A stretch of 64,000 bases of DNA from Ceratodon purpureus (taxonomy: Eukaryota; Streptophyta; Bryopsida; Pseudoditrichales; Ditrichaceae), in contig CM026421.1 of the NCBI GenBank assembly GCA_014871385.1, positions 16,723,048-16,787,047 on the forward strand, given 5' to 3'. This document shows, one piece after another, positions 1 to 11,819 of the stretch. The notes beneath the pieces are model-generated. The model saw only the letters and a list, made by a program, of their open reading frames with translations. It had not been told where the DNA came from and ran no database searches. The position numbers and the translations under genes are program-made. Position 1 is the first letter of the stretch. Every line of letters begins with the position of its first letter.

Positions 1-2251
1 GACAAAGTCTTTGTCTTCAAGATGTCGGAGGTCGGTCCGGGCAGTGGTGTCGACTTGGTCAGCCGTATGCAAGCTGGTGGCGATTTGGAGAACGCATGGA
101 TCATGTTCGACCATGTCAAACGCGTCAAAGACTGGTCGACCATGGCGTGCCATGTGTACGACGCCACCTACTGCCGCGTGATGACAATTGCCACTTGCGA
201 CATGCAGTCCGAGGACACGGACGCCCAGCTCGTCTTCTGGAAAAACCTGAACCTGGTCATGGAGATCAATGGCGTTGCAGCGCCGAACTTCAAGGGGTTC
301 ATGGCGGACAACGCACAGGCGAATTGGAATGCAGTGCGAATCCTTTACGGCAATGGCAACAAAGAGGACCCAATGGAGGACCGGGAGAGGTCGTGCTTGT
401 TCCACTGGACTCAGAACATGGTGGCGTATACGCAGAAGCACTTTCCCGAAGAACTCTGGGAACAGCACAAGAAGATGTGCACTCAGTACAAGAATGCGAC
501 CAGCATGGCAGAGGCGGAAACTCTGTACCATGCGTTGCGAGCATGGTGGGCATCCACTGGGGTCGTTGGCGAGAGCGGGCTCATCAAACTCGATCAGTGG
601 CTGTCATTCTGGCACCACCGCTTCCGCCAGTGGGGGGGATTCATGACCGAGGTATTATCTCTGCTCTCTGTTTTGATGTTTTTGATACTGGTTTCCTAGC
701 CCTAACCTACAAAAGTCTAATCCGTGAATCTAACGGCACCTACTGTCAAATCTGCAGAAATTCACGAAAGAAGAACTCACAGAGATGCCCACCTGTAACC
801 TCGCCGAAACAGTTCACAACAAGTGGCTCCAAGCCTAAGGAAACAATGGGAGCGACCTCTACGTTGCTACCGTGGACGATTTCGTTCGGGCTTTTCTACA
901 GGTTGTCAACTACTACCAGTTCCTCAAAGGTGACGTCGGCGGAACTGGACCATCCAAGAAGGAACTCAGGCTCCGGATGGCGGAACGCAACGCGAAGAAA
1001 TGGGGAAATCCTACACTGCTCGACAAGCCCATGCTCGATATGCCAGGCGCGGATGAGTTCTGCACCCGTCAGCCTATCATGCCTGGAGCGGAAGTCTTCG
1101 GTTCACAGAAGCGAAAAGCCGACGTCCTTATCGGAGCTGACGAAGAGTCTCATCGCCCGGATAAGACCAACTTCTCACGCCCAAGAGGCCCAAGACGTGC
1201 CGTCAGGGCTCGCCCTATGCAGATGCCCGTCATTGTGGAAGACGACTCCGAACACGATACCGACGTACAATGTACCCAACCTCCTGCCCAGGAAGTTGAT
1301 TCCCCTTTACCTTCACCTGTGAACAAGGGCGGCATTCGCCATGTCAACGCGGTTGAAGAAACCAAGGTGGACGTGAAGGAGTGGCACATTTCGAGACTTC
1401 ACAAACTTTCTGCGAAGTGCTGCTGGGCCCAAAGAGCTGAAACGAAGAAGAAGTGCACTGAGAGAATCGTCAGGGGGCCCCATTGCACAGCTGCACCGAC
1501 CTACACTGGGCTCTGGACTAACTATCGCAGGAACCTAGTGGAGAAGACTGAGTTCTTCTTCTGCTCCGACGATATCGAGCGTTGTGTGAAAGGCTCTAAG
1601 CGCAAGTGGGTAGCACACTACTCAAAGGACCAGGAATTCCCCTCCATTCCAGAGGTGTGGCCAGTGAAACTAGGTACTAACCTAAAACTTACTGAGATTC
1701 TAGCCCTCGAAGCAGCGGGCTTTCAACTTCCGCAGAAGAAACCTGTCTCCTCAAGATGCCTCTTCTCCTCTGCCCCGCCCCCTGCAAATCTCAGCTCGCT
1801 GCCAGTCCCTGCAGACGCTGACCGCTACCCAGGCAAGAGAGACGGCAAGATGGTGAAGCGCACTGCCACTCGTCCCAATCAAGCGCAGCGACTCTCCATG
1901 GGCTCCTCCGAGTCTCTTAAAGCGCGCCTCCGTTCCGTCACCATGATACCTGAGCCGGGCCACGGTTGCATCATTGGGCTGGATTCGGGCGTCGCTCCAC
2001 ACATCACGCGGTACCAGATTACCATCAGTTCTTACCCTGGTTGCACTTGCCCAGCATTCAAGAAGACGATGACTACGTTCCGTGGCAAGACTCTGTTCAC
2101 GTATTGTAAGCACCTATACTACATACTCTTGAAGGTCTGCAACCGTGATCCCGAAGCGGAGCTTTTCATCCATGCGCCTACCTTTAGCTTCAACGAGGTC
2201 AAGCTTCTCCTAGAGAGTGGAATCTTGCGTCACCCCTTGGCGAAGAAGTAG
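1..2251 (+). pseudogene. MULE-like transposase with SWIM zinc finger, 5'-truncated by window edge and interrupted by a stop
   Basis: The frame is already open at base 1. Exon 1 runs to about 651 (donor GTATTA) and exon 2 from about 758 (acceptor CTGCAG) to the stop at 2249-2251. Exon 1 has MULE-type catalytic landmarks: an aspartate in YDATYC, a second in MADNAQ, and the CLFHW cysteine/histidine signature between the second acid and the expected glutamate. Near the C-terminus CTCPAF followed by YCKHLYY gives the CxC...CxH pattern of a SWIM zinc finger, usual in plant MULE/FAR1-type transposases. The match is by family knowledge, not by search. Exon 2 has one in-frame TAA at 836-838, after which the same frame continues for over 450 codons, so the copy looks inactivated by a single nonsense change. 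I did not see its terminal inverted repeats; the left one would lie outside the window. Confidence 0.75.
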
Positions 2252-2505
2252 GTAGCCCTCCTACTTTAGAACTGCCATTTCCACAATGACCATTTGTCAC
2301 GTAGTGAATGATTTTAGTAATATCCCATGTACTAAGTCAGCAATATAGAAGCTGTATTGACTTTTTCATTATATTAAGGGCTTTGTCGTTCACATTAATT
2401 GCATTCTATTTCAATACAATCTATCTTGAACAAGTGCACTATATACTTCGTATCCCCTGACATGTATCTTTTATTACAGCAAACATATACTTGTTATTAG
2501 ATGTC

Positions 2506-2958
2506 TCAATCTTCGAACCTAACACGTTTAGGGTTGCCCACTACACTATCAGCAGGACTGCCAGCCGCTGACTGTACTACAGGACAAACTACATTCGCAT
2601 TCACTTTCGTTCCCACACTTGGCAAATGTCCTTGGTATGAACGTTTCAGCAATGGCCCACCTCCCCGCCTCCGATTAACTGATTCCCTGGAATAGGTTCC
2701 CCTTGGGATCTTTCCAACCTTCGAGTATGCATGTGGTTGCAAAGGCACATCTGCGTCCTTTTCTAGCACTATGATTTCATCCGAATTTTCTGAACGTGGA
2801 GGGTCAGCTCTTACATCCGGTTGGACGTCAACATCCGTTGTCGAATGACGCCCTTGGCTGTTGGCCATCACCTCTTCTTCGTCCTCCACCTCAACATATG
2901 GTTCAAATGGACAAACATCGTCAGCAAGTGAAACAACAATATCTCTGACGTCTTCCAT
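2506..2958 (-). CDS. Hypothetical acidic protein, 150 codons
   Basis: An uninterrupted reverse-strand frame that I do not recognise. The N-terminal half is acidic (VEDEEEV around residues 23-30, then several Asp/Glu clusters). The C-terminal half is basic and low in complexity and ends PKRVRFED. There is no signal peptide and no membrane segment. It lies convergent to the MULE-like gene, about 250 bases past its stop, so it could be an accessory gene of the same transposon or a host gene exon. The DNA is of ordinary GC content while the sequence beyond 3130 is very AT-rich, which suggests the unit ends near there. It could also be a chance frame. Confidence 0.35.
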   Translation of the reverse strand: MEDVRDIVVSLADDVCPFEPYVEVEDEEEVMANSQGRHSTTDVDVQPDVRADPPRSENSDEIIVLEKDADVPLQPHAYSKVGKIPRGTYSRESVNRRRGGGPLLKRSYQGHLPSVGTKVNANVVCPVVQSAAGSPADSVVGNPKRVRFED

Positions 2959-3186
2959 AGCTGCTGTCCCGCACTACGGAAAAGAGCTTCACATAACACC
3001 AACACAAAAGAGGCAGAGACATTCCCTACTCTTATCTTAAATATCCGCGAAGAAGATGCTTGGCGCCCTTGAAAATCGGCTATTCATTCATTGAGAAGTT
3101 GTCATCCTCTTAAACCGAATGGAAAAAGATGAAGGTTTAGCAGAGGTCATTTAGCATTTAATTTTTTTTTTAAAAATTAAAGAATG

Positions 3187-3226
<40 letters not shown>
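3187..3226 (+). repeat. Uninterrupted A40 tract
   Basis: Forty consecutive A residues inside an AT-rich, purine-rich stretch (3130-3480). No retroposon body or target-site duplication could be tied to it, so it is recorded as a homopolymer only. The length may be assembly-dependent. Confidence 0.8.
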
Positions 3227-3227
<1 letters not shown>

Positions 3228-3740
3228 ATTTATATAAATTGAAATTAAAAAGATTAAAGAAAAGAATAGCAATATTTAAAATGAAGGTTGAAAATAATAT
3301 GAAGAAGATTAACAAATTGAATGTGAAAATAAAATGATTGTGAAAATAAAATGAAGGAGAGAATTAAATGAAAGGAGGCTTTTGACCCCTCTAACAAGAT
3401 AGATAGAATAAAGAAAATTTTATAAAAAATACAAGACAAATTTCAAAAAAATTAAAAGAAAATAAAAAAAAGGAAAAAGGCGTGTAGACTATGGTGGATG
3501 AATTCTACCAATGTTAAGAAAATGTTACGAAATTAAATGTTACTTGATCCCTGTTCAGAGGTTCAATACCAATACATTTTAAGTAGTAATTTGCATATAA
3601 ATTTAAGGAGATAAGGGGAATTACTGTATGCCTGAACTAGTAAGAAGGAGCTGGAGCATAGTAATTGGTGCACGTTAAAAAATTAATCACCAAGAAAAGA
3701 GAAAACGAACTACAAATTCAATGAAAATACTGTAATTAGT

Positions 3741-4757
3741 CCACGGTTATAGGGTCAATTAAATTACTAAAATAAGTAAATTTCCAAAAATAAATTAAGA
3801 ATATTCGAATCTTCTAATTTTATGATTTATTTTTAGTAAAAAAAGTGCTATTTTTAGGTTCTATCCCCCATTCTGTGCTCTCCGCTCTCCAAATCTGCGC
3901 TCACCGCTCTCCGCTCTGCGCTCTGCGCTCACGTACAAGCTACCCTCTCCACTCCATCGTGGCGTCTTCATTCCAGCCCGATTCAGCCTTTCATACTTCC
4001 GGACTACGCAGAGGACTTAGCACAGGCGTTTCAATCTGGAGCCCTTACATATGTTCCTAGTCGGCCAGCTACTTTTGATCCCAGGGCCCTTCGATTCGTC
4101 GATGACGAGGCGGTTGAAGGAGATTCAGAGTCATCTAGTTCTGAGAGTGGAAGTAGCGATGGTAGCATGTTCTGAGTTTGAAGGAGGCTTCGGTCTATTG
4201 TTGTTTTCATTTGCTTTGATTTGATTTAATTGGAGTTCTTTGGGTAATCCTTCGTCTACTCTACTACCCTAAACCTAAACTTTTTATGATTCTCATTTCC
4301 ATTTTGTCTCCGTGTTTGTAAAGGATGAAATGTCACAACTGTAATGCTCAAAATATAATATGAAGAATGAAATGTTACAAAAGAAAGGCTCAAAAATAAT
4401 ATTGCGCTGTTATATATATTTTACTCATTCAAAATCCCACATTTCCATAGGCATGTTCCTGATCATTGTATCTTGCCTAAACCCATGACAAATCTAAAGG
4501 AATGTATGCATGACGTCATCATGACATCAGCCCTAATTTGTATCTTAGAGAACAAACGTAATAAATTCTTACCAGAGATAACCCTAATTTCCACGGTAAT
4601 ATACTCTTTTCCTAAAAAAAGTGTCAAAATTAAGCCTTAATTTAGTAATTTTCCACGGTTATAGGGTCTACTTTGCTTTTGAAAATTTTCCTAATTGTCA
4701 ATTCTGTGCTCTCCATTCTGCGCTCACCGCTCTCCGCTCTACGCTCTCCGCTCACGT
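3741..4757 (+). repeat. Pair of direct repeats with CGCTCT/CGCTCA-rich blocks
   Basis: The string CCACGGTTATAGGGTC occurs at 3741 and again at about 4653. Each is followed by a block of imperfect hexamers (GCTCTCC, GCTCTGC, GCTCACC) at 3872-3935 and 4701-4757, both ending GCTCACGTAC. The two units are about 0.8-0.9 kb apart, with unrelated lengths of DNA between the shared pieces. They may be two copies of a short element or the remains of one repeat pair. The DNA between them (3936-4650) contains no gene that I can recognise. Confidence 0.6.
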
Positions 4758-6974
4758 ACGAACTTTCCCCTGATCTATGGCAGGGTTGAATTTACCTTTC
4801 CACAAATTTATTGCAAGTGCTTGGTGCCAGATGGACCACATAAAGACAGCCTCCTTGGATTTTCCACCCTTCCATACTTCTTTCCAATTGGGGGTAAATC
4901 TGAATTGGTCATCTCTTTTCCACTTTTCTTGGACTAGTTTGCTAAGGGAGGACCTATTTGTTAGTAACTGTCTACCTCTCCTTGAGCCATACATCATGAA
5001 GGGAGTACCACAAGTCCATTTCCACAAGGCAGGATCTATGCCTGGTAACTTTCCTGGTCTTCCAAAGTAGATATAATATTCCTCTTTAGATGCCTTACGT
5101 TTGTCTATTTGTTCTACTCTAACATGATGGAAAGGACCCTGCTACTCTGCTAATCTTTTTAAAGAGGAGTATTGCTCAAGTGTGCTAATCATTTTAAAGA
5201 GGAATATTGCTCAGGTTTATACAATAAGCTTGATCTAGAGCCTACTGCATAAATAGGTGTGAAAATAATGGGGTCTCTAAGGCATGGGATGTTGGTAAGG
5301 GAACTTCGGTTCCAAATTGTGGATTTCCTTAAGATAAAAGTGGGGTCCTGACTAAAATCACTAACAAAAGCTCCTACCCAAGTCCCTAGTCTTAATTCAG
5401 TCTCTGATGAATGAAGGACATGGTCTAAAGTGTATGCCATTGATAGGCAAACTGCCATTGTGTTCAATCCTGCCTAAACAAATCTATAAGGTTTTACCTA
5501 AAAGATGGCTTCTTTATATTTCTTAAATAAAGTAAATGGTGCTTAACCTGTGCAGTTAAGGAATTTGAACATCTTGAATCAAGCAGAAGTAAATTTATTA
5601 GAAAATGATCAAGGTGAAATCAACAAAATGCCCCATAGGCATGCCCTACTACCACTATTGACAGTGAAGACCATGGTAATAGCACCCTCTACCTTACACA
5701 AGCAGTAATTCATTCCCGCTACCTACATTCTAAAAACTACCTTTCCATTCACTCTGGAAAAGTAAAGCATTGATCTCTCAAACCTGGATCAAGTGCGTTG
5801 AGGTCATATCTTCCTTAAGGTATTTTGGGAAGTCCCAAAACGCATCTCAAGGGCACCAAAGACTTGGATTCTAAGTCCTGTTTCACATATCCAAAGTTTT
5901 CAAGCAAGATTAGACTCAGATTAAATTCAAAAATTTATAAATGCTTATGGTACTGTCAATAGAGATGGGCAATAACCACAACAAAATTTCGAAATAGGTG
6001 CATATCCACCCTTCACACCTCATGAAGTAACCATCTGTAATTGGTCCATGTCCACCCCTCACACCTCAATTACTGCCCTTCTGTAAAGGTATATTAGAAC
6101 ATTCATAGTCCTTTAATCCTCTCTTGGTTTCAGCAAGACACATGCACCATTTGGGATCTCACTGCTTGCACCAAATGTTTCTGACTTGCCTAGATTCATA
6201 GAACACTTAGAGCATTTAACTCTAAATGGCTCAATAGACACATATTTGGTCACAGAACATCTCTTACAGTAAGATAAAAACTAATGCCTTGAGGTGGTAT
6301 AATTCATAAGTGGTTGTGATGTTTCCTTTGATCACTTGGTTCAGAAGTTAGAAGTCTGCCGTCTCCCTAGACATTTGTCTGATAAGGCTTGTACTTTAAA
6401 TTCATTGTAATGAAATTCGTTCATTTCCTTCAAAGGGCCTAACTCAATGATTCTAACTTAGTCTTTAATAAGACCTTTAGTCCTTTATTGTAACTGCTCG
6501 CTACTCTATCATCCATCCAGTACTTACCACTAATAAACTAATCTTCTTGGTGATTTGAACTGACAATTTCGTAATCTACAGTCAAGGTTAACTTAGAATT
6601 CTATAATCTCAATCTAGCTATTATGTAAGAGGTCAGGTGAAGGAAGAGAACCCTATCAAAAGTCAAGTGAGATCCTCAATATGACAATCCACCCAGAAAC
6701 ACCTACTTTGATTTTTTGCTATTTAAAGATCTATTAAGAGATTCTAAGAACGGTAGACCCTATTAAATATGAACATCCAGTAGAATGCTGCATTTGAGAC
6801 TCCACCTCCAATGCATGTCACCCATGTCCATATATGAGTCGCTTTGAATGTACTGGATATGAACATTATGAGGAGTGGCCATGGCCAAGGGGTCCCGAAT
6901 GCAGCAAATGACTCTATCACATGTAGCACAAGGCAGAATTCTAGGTGACAGTTTCACTATACACTAATGGAAAC

Positions 6975-7091
6975 GCTGTAAAACTACAACAAAGAAGAAC
7001 ACTAAACACTGTCCAATTACACCAAAAAATTAATTTTTTGGGTGTAACTGGACACTCCGTTTGGTCTTCTTCTTTGGTGTAGTTACACAGC
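6975..7091 (+). mobile_element. Foldback MITE-like palindrome inside repeat copy 1
   Basis: The two ~58-base halves are imperfect reverse complements around the central AAAAAATTAATTTTTT. The left half begins GCTGTAAAACTAC and the right half ends GTAGTTACACAGC, so the whole stretch can fold into one long hairpin. Flanks CACTAATGGAAA and TTTTCTACTACTG look like weaker extensions of the inverted ends. This is the form of a small non-autonomous DNA transposon (MITE). The equivalent position in the other repeat copy (36774-36890) carries the same palindrome with more mismatches, so it was present before the two copies separated. Confidence 0.7.
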
Positions 7092-7280
7092 TTTCAACTT
7101 TTCTACTACTGACAAGAGAACTTATCATTCCTCACTCCTAAAGTATTGCCCTTCACTCACAGAGAATGCAGAAAACCTCACTCATCCTTGTTATTTATAA
7201 CCCTAATCACTCACCCAACTGCTAATTTAAAATACTAGAAATTGTAATTAGTAAAGGGCGACATGGTTGCTAGTAGTGTC

Positions 7281-8300
7281 CTAATATAAATGCATACACA
7301 AACAAAACCCACTAACCAATCGATAACATGCTGGTAAGCTCACCTTCGGAAGCTGATCTTCGTTTGGTTTGCTCGATCCAGCTCTGCATTCTCCTTTGGC
7401 TCGCTTTGGAACCGCTTCAACTTGAGGGTGGCTCTGCAAACTTGTCATCTCCATGTCGACCGATCGACGATCCGACGCTGCGTCGATCTTTTCCTTTCCC
7501 CGGAAAGCAACCCGATCTCGAACAGATTTCGACGACTCAGCTTCGACCCCCTGCTCGGCGAGATAACGGGTCTCGATAGAACAATCGCTCATCTCCCCGC
7601 TCGACTCGACCCCGCTTGAATCCTGCATATCTTCTCCCTCAGACATCACCCAGTCCTGGTCGAGCTCATCATCATCGTCTGTGTCCTCATCCTCATCATC
7701 AAATGGGTCATCATCTGGGCTCTTCAGTTTGACTACCGGTAGCGCCATGGTTCCATCAGAGTCAGCCGTCCGCAACTCATTGGGGTCCTGGTTAAGGAAC
7801 ACCTTGAATTGTGCGGTGTCTGCTGGCTCTGGACGTGCGAGAATGGATGTGATCGACCTCATTTTTTTCTCGACCAGTTCGTACGGCCATCTGCGGGTAT
7901 GTGTGGGCGCCGCCGCCACGGCTTCTGAAGAGGCTCCAACGTCGGTGACTAGCACGTCTCGACGTTCACCAAAACCATTCCGGTTCTCCTCCACTTCGCG
8001 ATCACGAACGGCATGCTCCAGCGCATGGATACTTGGATTCTCCTCAGCATCGATGTGGATGTCCGATCTCTCTCCCCCAAAACCAGTATCGTTTGGGGCG
8101 TTTTGCTCGAGCTCCTGGGTGCATGGAGTACCTCTAGGCCGTTGGATTCGACCTCCCCTGCGTTGATATGTAACCAACACCATGTCGACGTGGTCGATAT
8201 TGTTGGGAGAGTCCCAACACAAGACTGCAGAAGAGAGCAGGATAGCAAGCAATATAAGCGAGAGGTCATCCAAGAAATGTAACAAGCTGACAATGTGCAT
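7281..8300 (-). CDS. Hypothetical protein of the long repeat, copy 1 (339 codons)
   Basis: An open reverse-strand frame whose product I do not recognise. Residues about 1-30 form a hydrophobic stretch with the look of a signal peptide or signal anchor (LLHFLDDLSLILLAILLSS then a polar region). Residues ~185-215 are a run of Asp/Glu (DDEDEDTDDDDELD), and the rest is polar with an ELVEKKMRSITSIL segment before it. The paralogue at 37019-38086 differs by about 12 replacements over the shared length and a changed C-terminus. Further upstream on the same strand (to ~8705) the copies also match, so more exons are possible. It may be the gene of an uncharacterised element or a duplicated host gene. 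Confidence 0.45.
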   Translation of the reverse strand: MHIVSLLHFLDDLSLILLAILLSSAVLCWDSPNNIDHVDMVLVTYQRRGGRIQRPRGTPCTQELEQNAPNDTGFGGERSDIHIDAEENPSIHALEHAVRDREVEENRNGFGERRDVLVTDVGASSEAVAAAPTHTRRWPYELVEKKMRSITSILARPEPADTAQFKVFLNQDPNELRTADSDGTMALPVVKLKSPDDDPFDDEDEDTDDDDELDQDWVMSEGEDMQDSSGVESSGEMSDCSIETRYLAEQGVEAESSKSVRDRVAFRGKEKIDAASDRRSVDMEMTSLQSHPQVEAVPKRAKGECRAGSSKPNEDQLPKVSLPACYRLVSGFCLCMHLY

Positions 8301-9690
8301 GAAGCCCCATATCCCTTGATTGAAAGCTGTACTTTGAAAACTGATACTAATCTATGAGTGCAAAACCGATGAATGAGCGAGATAAAGCTACTGCGCGAGG
8401 TTGCTTCTTGGGTCACCTGGGGAAGTAGACCCCTTCGCAAATGGACTTCGAAAATGCCGAAGACGATCCAAGGAGAAGTTTCAATCGAGAAAAGCAGTGC
8501 AAACCGCTGTAAAGCAGTAGAAAACGGAAAGAGCAACGTCGAACTCTAGAGGGCAGCAGCCGCCTAAACTACGGAATCTCAACTCACCTCCTCTCACATT
8601 ACCTGTTAGACCGACAATTGGTGCAAAAACATAATAATTGGAAAGACAGGACTTCCAAGACAAGCAGACGCTCGAAAGAAAAGGAGGCTCTAGATTACAA
8701 GCCAACGTCCTCTTGAAAAGAGCAGCTCATCTCATCTCTCGTCTCATTTGAAAATTTCTAAGGGTTCCGGACAGAGATCACCGAACCATGGAAGCGGATT
8801 CCCAACCCGCTCAACACCTAATTCGCAAGAAATAAGCCCTTCTCGAAACAGCTTCCATGTCGACCTGCATGTGGACTGGTAAGCCTGGCAGCCATGTCCG
8901 ACCGATCCCACCGAGGCACTGCCGCTCAGAGGCTCTGGCAGGAATTTAAGTTGACGTACATCTGAGTTGGGTTGCGGATTTCGATTGAAGTTTGAGACTG
9001 AGCACGTCTGTAGACTGTGCGTAGGTGTTTTGGATGAAATTTGTTGATGTGCAGCACGCGGAGCAGAGGGTACAGCATGCGCGATTAACTGAGTGCTAGT
9101 GCCGTTATGAGGCTATCGTGAGCGCTGGTCGATATGAAGTGGTGGGATGTAAGCGTATTCATGAAGAAAATCTCGGGTTGGTGAAGCATTTCTAGAACGT
9201 CCGGGTTGTGCGTTGCGGATATACAAGCTATGGGGCCAGGGCATGAAGATACAGCCCTGTGGATGCTTGATTCTCATTCCAATAGGGACATGTCTGGATG
9301 TTGTTGAACGGGAATTCCGCATATACTGAGTAGTTCTGTAAAATACACTAATTGATGCGCTGCATGCCAAGTTGCCGTGCTGTGATTCGAATAGCAAAGG
9401 GGCGCAGTCGTTTAGGTTTACTAGTGATATTAGGGAAATGATATCGTCTCTTCCCTACAGTATTGGTCAACACCGACTGTAAGTCATCGATGCATGTCAG
9501 GCACTGAGGCATGTCATGTTGGGTATCTTGTTTTCAGTACGTATCTTGTCACGGTGCGTGTATTGTCCCACTTTAGGTTCCGCTGGAAACGTACATTTGT
9601 AGCAAGAGTACCAAGTACTTGGAGGGTTAGACTCTGTACGCATTTTTGAGAGTACAATTAGGAATGAGAGGTTTAAATTTATCAGAATTT

Positions 9691-10949
9691 GAAAAGGCAC
9701 TCCCCATGATGTCGTTGAAATGGAATTTCGCATATGCTGAAACCCCGATTAATGTTGTCGATGTGGTGCATGCCAAGTTGCCGTGCTGTGATTTGAATAT
9801 CGAAGGGTCGCAGTCATTTATGTGTATACGCATTTGCCTTCATTGTGAATTTTCACCGTATTTGTATACTTTAAACTGCAAGCTGATACGACAAATTCAT
9901 GACATGATCAAAAAATGACGCACAACTGAGTAAGACTTTTGAAGTCAGTCTCACTGGGTTATCAGAAACAGGAAATGTGTTAGCAATGTTCTCTGGAACA
10001 CTAGCATGAAGAACTTAATATATTTCAGCTTGGGAAGCAACTAAAGTTGCATGAACTGATCGTACTTAAGTAAAGAAATTAAAGCACACGTTCAGACTCT
10101 ACATGTCTCCTTTCATTGAATGGTATATGTATCTGTTAACCCAGGTCTACAATGTACTTTGTTCCTTGTAATTTTGCGGACAAAACCCATAAATTGAATA
10201 TGTGAACACTGAATGGGAAACCATAACTGATTGATCAAACTCAAAGAATACATACACGATTACAAACAGAATATATACACAAGATGGTTTTATGGGAGAT
10301 ATTCATCGCTTGTCCAAATGAGATTCCGAACTGTCTCAAAAATCACGATCTCAAATTGCCATTGTTAAGAGAATTTGCTCGTGGACAGTAACTCCATGAC
10401 CAATTTTGTTCTCTTTGAACACGACGAGCAACTCTGTGTTTACCTTAGTTCACCAGGTTGTTGCATGCAACGAATACAAAGTTGTATGTAATGATCTTCG
10501 CCAAACACAAACCGTATCAAATTCAAACTGGAATTAGAATGTCTCCTAATTTGATTTTGTGGTTGAGGCGCAACTCTCGAAACTAATCTTCTTATATCTG
10601 CAAGAAAACTTAAGAATAGAAGGGACCCCATGCATAAGTTGAACGAGTGTCAAACATCGAGATATACTTCTAATATGTACGAGTTTCATAACACATAAAA
10701 TGAGTACTAGACAAGAAATATCACAAATATCACTGATTCATTTCAAGTTTTGGAACCGGAAAAGATTAGGATCACTAGACCGTGTCATTGAAGTCAAGGT
10801 GAATATTGTGGTAGCACCATTTACCAGACAGAGGGACTGCCCTGGAGTACAAAGACTCACACAGAATGTTCCGCATCTAACATACAAACAGAAGCATGCA
10901 TCGACAAACAACACAAATCAGTTAATACCATACCGACTGTACGGATTAT
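9691..10949. other. Intergenic DNA without a recognised gene
   Basis: This stretch holds a second, partial copy of the tail of the long repeat (9697-9835, matching 39080-39200 and 9285-9415). The rest is AT-rich unique-looking sequence with only short frames and no protein similarity that I recognise. Confidence 0.5.
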
Positions 10950-11770
10950 AACCTTCAACCCAACTTGGCAAGTTATTTTGCAGATCAAACTCTCCTAAAA
11001 GCTCTGCATCGCTTGGGCCGGCCCATCTCAATCGAGTCTGTGAATGCACTAACCCAGTAGCCTTGCGAAAGGAGAATAGGCGAAGTCTACGCTTGAGGCC
11101 TGGCCCGCAAAAACGCCTCAACAGTTGCTCGCAGTCTCAAGTGGTCTGGTTTGAAGGCAGCTGGGTTCGACTTCACCAATTTTCCAGCTGCAGTTCGACA
11201 CTCCTAAAAAGCGGAATTCTGGCAACCGTGTGGAATGAGATGAATTCTACCTGGGTTGGTCTGTATACGGTAAGATGCTGTAAAGTCGCCACTGTTCTAA
11301 AATCACTTAAATGTACAGCATTGGCTCATTTTAGGGCTCAAATGTAGGTGTTTGTTATACGGTTTATTTTTTTAGATTACAATGAATAAGGGATGTATTA
11401 CTTGCCTGTACTTCTGCTCTAAAATGAACTAATGTAGTACATTTGAGCAATTCAAGAACGGTGGTGATTTTTGGTGTTCTTACCTTAGCAAGATTTGCCG
11501 GATTTGGAGTTAAAGCTGAAGTCTTTGGGCGTTGTTGTGCTTTGATGGCACTAGACTAGTTTATGCCTACGATGGGCCCTTCATTCGGAGAAATGATGTT
11601 CACAGGTGCAAACATGTGAATAATTATTGAAAGCATAGATTCTAGAACTTTCTTTGTAGATAGATAAATGATACTACATATTAAATTTGGTGAATGCAGT
11701 CTACTCAATATAAATCCTCAAACCTCAAGATAGAGTATTATACCAAAATTTGAAGATAATTTTCGACATC
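10950..11770 (+). repeat. Direct duplication, unit 1 (about 0.8 kb)
   Basis: This is nearly identical to 11820-12637. Both begin near ACCTTCAACCCAA and end near CTCAAGATAGAGT..AAATTTGAA. The core from CCCAGTAGCCTTGCGAAAGG onwards has almost no differences for about 650 bases, while both edges are more diverged. A ~94-codon frame inside it (11063-11347) is shared by both units but shows no recognisable protein. The unit could be a tandem duplication or two insertions of one short element. Confidence 0.85.
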
Positions 11771-11819
11771 AGTCAGGATTGTTCATAGGACCTGAGGACC
11801 GGACTGTCCGACCGGACGG

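Larger units (their letters stand above)
5435..9690 (+). repeat. Long dispersed repeat, copy 1 (partner at 35178-39475)
   Basis: The same ~4.2 kb sequence occurs twice in the window in the same orientation. Shared order: GTGTATGC..CTGCCATTGTGTTC near the left end, an AT-rich left half, a foldback element, a ~1 kb reverse-strand frame, then a GC-moderate tail ending close to TACGCA..GAGAGTACAATTAGGAA. The left half differs from the partner by many substitutions and small gaps, while the block 7270-8990 is nearly identical. No terminal inverted repeat, LTR or target duplication was found, so the class is unknown. An extra piece of the tail (9697-9835) follows copy 1 only. Confidence 0.85.

Noticed and set aside
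4262..4282. Telomere-like CCCTAAACCTAAAC
   Set aside because: Only two degenerate units; no array, so not a telomeric or interstitial telomere tract.
7681..8166. Ser-rich forward frame (also 37467-37952)
   Set aside because: It is the exact shadow of the Asp/Glu-rich reverse-strand frame in the long repeat.
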